Below are positions 57,301 through 64,000 of a stretch of DNA of 64,000 bases, piece by piece. The notes below the pieces were generated by a model. That model was not told where the DNA came from and searched no databases. It saw only the letters and a list, made by a program, of their open reading frames with translations. This stretch comes from Phytopythium helicoides (taxonomy: Eukaryota; Oomycota; Peronosporomycetes; Pythiales; Pythiaceae). Made by a program: the position numbers and the translations under genes. Each line of letters opens with the position of its first letter. Positions within the stretch are counted from its first letter, which is position 1. The stretch is taken from the NCBI GenBank assembly GCA_024867545.1, contig JANFNE010000065.1, forward strand, positions 1 through 64,000. Reading direction: 5' to 3'.

Positions 57301-60300
57301 CCGAGATCAAGAACGAGATTTTCCTCGAGCTGATCAATTCAATTCTCATGACTGGCGAGGTCGCGGGTCTGTTTGCCAAGGACGAGATGATGGCAATGAC
57401 AGCCGACTTGCGCAACTCGTTTATCAAAGAGCGGCCTGGGCAAGCAGAGAGTCAGACTAATCTGAAGCAGTACTTCACCGACTGTGTGCGTGACAACCTC
57501 CATGTCGTGCTGTGTATGTCTCCGCTGAATGCCAAGTTCGCTGAGCGTGCACGAAAGTTCCCCGGTCTCATCAGTGGTCCCACGATCGATTGGTTCCTCC
57601 CGTGGCCAGAAGACGCTCTGATTGCTGTGTCTAAGGGTTTCATCCAGGACTACCCTATCGAATGCGATGCCACTACCAAGCTAGCACTTATGACACATAT
57701 GGGTACGGTGCATCGAATGGTGACCGACTTGTGCGACGAGTACTTCCAAAAAATGCGTCGTCGTGTGTACCAGACGCCAAAGTCGTACTTGAGCTTCATC
57801 GAAAGCTACAAGAAGATGTATACCGTCAAGTTGGAGGAGATCAAAGTGAAGGAGCAACGCGTGAACCTTGGTCTCAAGAAGCTCATTCAGGGTGCAGAGG
57901 ACGTGCGTGCCATGTCTGTTGTGCTTGCAGACGAGCAAATTAAGCTCGAGAAGGCGACCGAAGAGACAAATGCCATGCTTCAATCACTTCAGGTATCATC
58001 CGCCGAAGCACACAAGGAGGGTGAGCAGGTATCGCAGATCAAGCACAAATGTGAAGAAGATGCTGCTCGAATCTCCGCAGAGAAAGAACTGTGTGAGAAG
58101 GACTTGGCCAAGGCCAAGCCGTTTGTCGAAGAGGCAGAGACTGCGATTGACTCCATCAAGCCCGCGCATATTGGTGAGGTCAAGAAGCTCGCCAAGCCCG
58201 CAGATATCATTCGTTTGGTGTTCGACGGTGTGCTTATTTTGTTCAAAAATCAGCTTAACCCTGTCAAACCGACCAAGCTGAACGTGGCCAAGCAAGAAAT
58301 CGACTTTATCGAGACGTCCTTCACGCCCTATGCTCAGTCAGTCATGAGTGATTCTAACTTCCTCAAGAACGTGCAACAGTTTGGTGCGGTGGGCAAAGAC
58401 ATGATCAATGAAGAAACTATAGAGCTGCTTACGCCGTACATGGAGTTAGAAGGGTTCCTTCCTAGTGTCGCCAAGAATGCTTCATCAGCTGCTGAAGGTC
58501 TTTGTACGTGGGTGCGTGCCATGAAATTCTACCATGAGGCATCGAAGGTTGTCAAACCAAAGCTCGAGGCTCTTATGATTGCTGAAGGACAAATGGAGGC
58601 TGCCAATAAGGCCCTTGCAGCTGCTGAGCACCGACTTTCCAAGTGCAAAGAGCGTTTGGCAGAGCTGCAACAAATGTTTGAGTCGCAAATGGCCGAGAAG
58701 AAGCGAATTGAAGACGGTGCAAACGCTCTAGCGAGGAAGATGCAACAAGCATCTGACCTGATCAATGGTCTTGCTGGTGAACGCGTACGTTGGACTGATG
58801 ACTCCAACAACTTTGCTGATCTCAAGAGAAGACTCGTGGGTGATTGTGCTGTCGCGTGCGCGTTTGTGTCGTATTGTGGACCTTTCAACCAGGACTTCCG
58901 TTCATATATGGTCCAGAGCAAATTCATCGCCGACTGCGAGACGCGAAATGTGCCGGTCACAGTGGATATGGACGTGATCAATTTCCTTGTTGACATCGGC
59001 ACAGTGGGCGACTGGAACATGCAAGGTCTGCCTACCGATTCGCTTTCGATCCAGAACGGTATCATGGTGACCCGCTCGTCGCGATACCCACTTCTCGTCG
59101 ATCCACAAGGCCAAGCTCTCTCATGGATCAAGAACAAAGAAGCTGATCGCGTACCGAGTTACGGTACGACGTCTTTGAACCATCCAAAGCTCAAGGATCA
59201 GCTTGAATTCTGCATGGGTGAGGGCAAAGCTCTGATCGTGGGAGGCGTTGAAGAAGAGATTGATCCAATGCTTGATCCCGTCCTCGAACGGCAGATCATT
59301 ATTAAGGGTCGTAGTATGTCCATCAATGTGTCCGACAAGAACATGGAGTTCAACCCTGCATTCTCCATGTACTTCATTACACGCTTGCCAAACCCGCACT
59401 TTGGCCCGGAGTTGCAAGCCAAGACAACTGTGATCGATTTTACCGTTACAATCAAGGGTCTAGAAGAACAACTGCTTGGTCGCGTGATTGGGAAAGAACA
59501 GAAGGCTCTAGAAGAACAACTTGCCCAAGTGCTCGAAGATGTCAATATGAACACCAAGTCGTTGCTCGCTCTAGATGCGTCACTGCTTGAGCGTTTAACA
59601 TCGAACACAGGTAATTTACTTGAAGACGAAGAGCTTATTGGTGTGCTGGCAAATACCAAAGAAAAGGCAGGCGAAGTGAAGGATAAACTTGTGGCGGCTG
59701 CAGACACACGAAAATCTATCAACGAAAAGCGTGAGCAATTCCGCCCAGTGGCAACTCGAGGCTCAGTGTTATACTTCTCCATCGTTGAAACGTCACTCAT
59801 CAACTGCATGTACCAGACGTCACTGAATCAATTCTTGGCACTCTTCATGAAGTCAATGGACGTGGCGGAGAAGGCAGCTCTGGCGTCCAAGCGAGTTGCA
59901 AACATCATTGAGAGCATGACTTATATTGCCTATCGATACATTAACCGCGGCCTTTATGAGCGTGACAAGCTCACATTTGTGCTGCTGCTGACGCTCAAAA
60001 TTTTGGTCACAGACAATCTTTTGACGCGAGAAGAGGTGGTGCTATTGACTCGAGGTGGCGCTGCTCTCGATATTAACTCCGTGCGACGGAAGCCTTTCTC
60101 ATGGCTCTCCAATGAGGCATGGTTAAACATCATCGAGCTCGCGCAGAGCTGCAAGTTCTTCGCAAATCTCCCGCACGAGATGTCGTCGAATGAAGGCATG
60201 TGGCGTCGCTGGTACGAAGATAATGAGCCAGAGACTGTTATGATCCCTGACTACGAGACACGAATTGCCGAGAACGAGACGATCGGCCCATACTACAAGC

Positions 60301-62289
60301 TTCTGCTTGTTCGCTCTTTACGAATGGATCGGACAATCCTCACGACCAAAGAATTCATTCGCAACACGCAGCAGATGGGTCCAAAGTATGTTGAGCCAGT
60401 TACTGACACAATTGAAAGCATTTTTGAAGAGATGCGAGCAGAAACGCCCGTCATCTTCCTTCTCTCAATCGGTGCCGATCCAACTGAGAGCATTGAGCAG
60501 CTTGCACGAAAGCGAAAGCACCCGTCACCCGCAGTTGTGTCGATGGGTGAAGGCCAGGAGCCTGTTGCACTGAAGGCGATCAACGCTGCTGTTGTTAATG
60601 GCACGTGGGTGTTATTGCAAAACTGCGAGTTGGGCTTGGAGCTCATGGAGCAGATGGAAGACATTCTGTTGAAATTGGTTGAGACAATGGATCCGGGATT
60701 CCGCTTGTTCCTGACGGCACTTCCCAACGACCAGTTCCCACTCGGATTGCTGCAAATGTCGACCAAGGTCACCAATGAACCACCTCAGGGTCTACGCGCT
60801 GGTCTGCTCCGTTCTTACACAGTCATGGTGGATCAAGACAAACTTGAGCGTGTGGAGACTGTCCAGTGGAGACAACTGCTCTTCAACCTTTGCTTTATGC
60901 ATTCGGTTGCCATCGAGCGCAAGAAGTTTGGCCCTCTTGGGTGGGGGATTCCGTACGAGTACAACAATGGTGATTTATCGGCGTGCACTATTTTCCTCGA
61001 AAAGCATCTTTACAATGGACCAATCTCCTGGCCAACGCTCCAATACATGGTTGCTGAGGTGCAGTATGGCGGCAAGATCACAGACAACATGGATCGAAGG
61101 CTGTTTAACTTCTACGCCGAATGGTGCTTGACCCCCGAAGTATGTGCCCCCACATTTAGCTACAACCCGGCGGAGCCTATCTTCCGATTCCCAGGTGACT
61201 TTAACTACCGCATTCCGGTCGCTGACAACATTGATGACTATCGCAGCTTCTGCATGACGCTACCCGAGATCGACTCGCCAGAGATCTTCGGTCTGCACCC
61301 GAATGCCGATCTGACGTATCGAGTCAAGGAGGTCAACACGTTGCTGACAACTTTGGCAGACACACAGCCGAAGGGCGGAGGTGGATCCTCGGGAGTCTCA
61401 CGAGAAGATGTTGTGTGCGAGAAGGCTCGAGAGCTCCTTGAGCGTCTCCCGGAGGATTACAACGAGGACGACTACAAGGCGAAAATCAACAAACTAGGCG
61501 GACTTGCAATTCCACTCAATATTTTCCTGTTCCAGGAAATTCAGCGTCTTCAGCGAGTCATTGGCAAGGTGCGCAGTATGTTAGAACAGCTGCAAATGGC
61601 CATTCGAGGTGAAGTCGTGATGACTGAGGAGCTGAGCATGACGCTGGACGCTATCTTCGATGCCAAGGTGCCTCCTGCTTGGCTTCGCACGTCTGTCGGC
61701 GACGAATTCTCTTGGATACTTCCAACTCTCGGACTTTGGTTCTCGTCGTTATTGTCGCGAGATGAACAAAACCGCACATGGCTCAACACACGACGCCCCA
61801 ACTGCTTCTGGCTCACGGGTTTCTTCAACCCGCAGGGTATGCTGACGGCCATGAAGCAGGAGGTTACGCGAAAGCACTCCAAGACGGACAAGTGGGCACT
61901 TGACGACGTTGTGTACCACACAGAGGTAACGCAGTTCGAGCGAGCGGAACAAGTACGTGCTCCACCTGGAGAAGGCGTGTACATCTACGGTTTGTTCATG
62001 GAGGGGGCGACTTGGAGCAAGGCGGACGGCACGATTGTCGAGTCCGAGCCGAAGAAGCTATTCACATCGCTGCCAGTGCTGCATGTCAACAGTATGTCTA
62101 AGGAGCTCGAGATGAAGTCTCGGCGTGAGCTGTACGGTGCTGCCGGTCCGTTTGAGTGTCCGTGCTATAAGTACTCGACACGAACAGACCGGTACTTCAT
62201 CTTCATGGTGACCATGAAGTGTCCGCCGGGTCGGCCTCCGACGGCACTGGGGTCTGCGCGGCGTCTGCTTGTTGTGCAACACCGAGTAG
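48388..62289 (+). CDS. Axonemal outer-arm dynein gamma-type heavy chain (DNAH5/DNAH8-like)
   Basis: An intronless gene of 13.9 kb, 4632 residues after seven single-base corrections near 48852, 50125, 50792, 51211, 51325, 52278 and 62244. The 10-kb motor part is uninterrupted. Order: N-terminal tail (DHC_N1, MWNPRMQWVAQRIL...), linker, AAA1 Walker A GPAGTGKT (54111), AAA2 GPTGGGKT (54963), AAA3 GGPGTAKT (55986), AAA4 GVGGSGKQS (57120), coiled-coil stalk and microtubule-binding tip (~57.85-58.8 kb), AAA5-6 and the C-terminal domain. FGLHPNADLTY followed by a Gly/Ser-rich QPKGGGGSSG loop fits the outer-arm gamma class (ODA2, DNAH5/8). It powers flagellar beating of zoospores. The uncorrected stop at 62306 is out of frame; the conserved end (LLCNTE) stops at 62289. 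Confidence 0.93.
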
Positions 62290-62383
62290 AGCTGAGTCGG
62301 TCGTGAGTGTGGTCGTTGTGCGCTCGATCAACCAATACATGATCTATTCATCCGGTCTAATACATCCATGCAAGCCACGCCAC

Positions 62384-63041
62384 TTACTCGACGTCCATGC
62401 CCTTGGCCTTAGCCTTGCCCTTAGTCTTGGCGCTGGCCGCAGCCAGCGTGGCCTCATTGGCCTTGACGACCGTGTTCTGCAGGTGCAGCTGGATGGCGGC
62501 GAACGGGTCGCCCTGGAAGCTGGGGTGGGTCTGCACGGCGCGCAGCTGTCCCAGCTCCCTGACCGCGAGCTTCTGTCGCTGCTTGCCGCTGAGCTGTCGC
62601 TTCTTTCCCGTCGGTCTTGGCAGCGCCCGGTGCCTTGTTGGCCGCCTGGTGGATGTCCCCCGCGGCCTCAGACTGGAAGAGCGCGGCCTGCAGCTCGGCG
62701 ATGTCTGCGAACGCGCCGTCCTGCTTGTTCTTGCCGGCCTGCGCCTTCTCCTGCGCCACGCGGCGCACGAGCCCCATCTTCTTCATAAAGGCCGAGCGCC
62801 GCTTGAGCCGCTTGCGCTGCCCGCGACTCAGTGCCGCGCCGCCCTCGTCCTGCTCGCCGCCGCTGTCCTCGTTGTCCAGCGGCACGAGCTCCTCGGCCGC
62901 GTCAGCGTCCGCGAACGCCGCGGCCACGGCGGCTGCGCCCATGGCCGACGGCTCCGCATGGTCCTGCGCCTTCTTGAGGGCGCCCGAGTGCGCGGCGGCC
63001 GCGTGCGCGCGGGACTTGCGGGCGCGCTGCTGCCGGCCCAT
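62384..63041 (-). CDS. SLX9-like ribosome biogenesis protein
   Basis: Minus-strand, intronless. Removing one base from the run at 62604-62606 gives 218 residues. The ATG at 63041 is used; an upstream in-frame TTG is not a credible start. A basic N-terminus (MGRQQRARKSRAHA) is followed by an acidic stretch, then SRGQRKRLKRRSAFMKKM, DIAELQAALFQSE, a second basic patch (KKRQLSGKQRQKLAVREL) and QTHPSFQGDPFAAIQLHLQNT. This order matches SLX9/FAM207A, a nucleolar factor needed for export and maturation of pre-40S particles. The Lys-rich tail (KTKGKAKAKG) suits nucleolar targeting. Convergent with the dynein gene, with only ~94 bp between stops. Confidence 0.8.
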
Positions 63042-63350
63042 GCTGCGCTGCTGACGACCCAAATTGTATGGCGGTTTGTATGCGCGCGCCAGTGGTGGTC
63101 AACGCCGTTTCGCCATTCAAACGTAGCTCCTCGTTAAGTGCGCTTTGGTGACGCTAGGTTCGGGTTTTGGATCGTTAAGTGTGTGTAGCCATGACAGGAA
63201 GTGCGGTGTAGCCATGTCTGGCAGTTGAAGTGAGCCTGGCAGGCTATTCGTGGTTGCGGAGCTAGCTTCAACTGACCTGACTGACGGCTCTAATTGCAGA
63301 GCGGCACCAGCGAAAGCGAGAGCGCGAGAGAGACCGGAACAAGGCGAGAC

Positions 63351-64000
63351 ATGCTGAGAGGTGCGAGCGAGGTCGACGGGCAGCACCACCTGGCGCACGA
63401 GCGGAGGCGGCAGCCGTCGGCCCACTTCCTCATGCAGGTGGAGGCACAGGCGCCATTTGCACACGCTCAAGGCTCTAGAGCTCGACCGGATCTGGGGAGC
63501 TGTGATGAACATGCGCACGGCTCATCGTCCTGGATCAACATCCCATTCCGAGACATCACCGTGTGTGAGTCGATCGGTGGTGGCGGTGTTGCACTCGTGC
63601 ACCGAGGCATTTTCCACAAGCAGCCGGTTGCCCTCAAGACTTTGGTGCGGCAATCCACTGCTGAGAGCATAGCAGACACTGAGCTGATACACTGTGTGCT
63701 GCAGTTTGATCCCCGAGTAGACGCAGCGCTGCAGCAAGAGTTCATGGATGAGCTACTTGTTATGAGGTGAGGACAATTTGCATGCGCTCTAGGTACTGTC
63801 GACGTCGAAATCTACATCAAACGAAGCAAGCTGCGGCACCCGAACGTAGTGACGCTCATCGGTGCTTGCATCGAACCGCCGCGCATGTGTATGGTAATGG
63901 AGCTGTGCGAGCACTCGCTGCACCACTTACTGCACGTCACCAACCACTTCCTCGGCGTTCACCAGCTCACTCGCATTGCGGTAAGATTCTCGATCACTTT
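63351..64000 (+). CDS. Protein kinase, TKL-like (5' part, cut by window end)
   Basis: Exon 1 runs to 63766 and exon 2 is 63827-63980 (phase matched); the gene continues past the window. The ATG at 63351 is used, with an in-frame alternative at 63294. A Glu/His/Arg-rich leader of ~65 residues precedes the kinase domain. The glycine-rich loop IGGGGVALVHRG and the beta-3 lysine in VALKTL are present, then the alphaC region and the strand KLRHPNVVTLIGACIEPP with hinge MVMELCEHSLHHLL. The RHPNVVxLIGAC pattern is typical of tyrosine-kinase-like kinases, which are much expanded in oomycetes. Catalytic HRD and DFG motifs lie outside the window, so activity cannot be judged. Confidence 0.85.

Noticed and set aside
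1..64000. RXLR or Crinkler effectors
   Set aside because: Among frames with a plausible signal peptide I saw no RXLR-EER motif and no LFLAK-type N-terminus; this was by eye, not by HMM.

Overview
The window looks like nuclear DNA of a plant-associated oomycete (Peronosporales/Pythiales type; the exact genus cannot be fixed from sequence alone). The support is: secreted trypsins next to a pectin lyase, oomycete-style initiator elements just upstream of their start codons, START-FYVE and M96-like coiled-coil proteins, a flagellar outer-arm dynein heavy chain (zoospore motility), short introns of roughly 50-95 nt, and very compact, mostly divergent or convergent gene spacing.

Layout. 0.4-4.7 kb: a secreted-enzyme block of two 273-residue trypsin paralogues in opposite orientation around a pectin lyase. 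6.7-21.7 kb: three large armadillo (ARM) repeat genes plus two broken ARM fragments, all sharing a GC-rich 5' cassette; a 14-exon C2CD5-like gene lies between copies 2 and 3. 21.8-29.9 kb: housekeeping genes for a PPIL1-type cyclophilin (divergent from ARM copy 3), a leucine-rich-repeat protein and an AP-1/AP-2 beta adaptin. 29.9-37.4 kb: a gene-poor stretch with a decayed coiled-coil gene, a related intact three-exon gene, and an odd T-rich array at 35.5-36.9 kb whose ~100-bp units look like micro-exon plus ~55-nt intron. 37.5-48.1 kb: a dense run of START-FYVE, BED zinc finger, M96-like, cyclin, p24/TMED, queuosine salvage (QNG1), TIM50 and a small helix-turn-helix protein. 48.4-62.3 kb: one intronless 13.9-kb outer-arm dynein gamma-type heavy chain. 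The window closes with an SLX9-like ribosome biogenesis gene and the 5' end of a protein kinase.

Genes were reconstructed by reading exon ends, phase and family similarity by eye; nearly all joined models come out as whole codons. About twenty conserved coding sites need a single-base correction to stay in frame. They crowd into 29-52 kb and are nearly absent elsewhere, which points to locally poor consensus quality more than to twenty real mutations. By contrast, the 32-kb coiled-coil copy is broken about six times in 0.6 kb and is probably a true pseudogene.

The genes do not form one pathway. They group as secreted plant-cell-wall/protein attack (0.4-4.6 kb), an expanding ARM-repeat family, membrane traffic (C2CD5, AP beta, p24, START-FYVE), and general cell functions.
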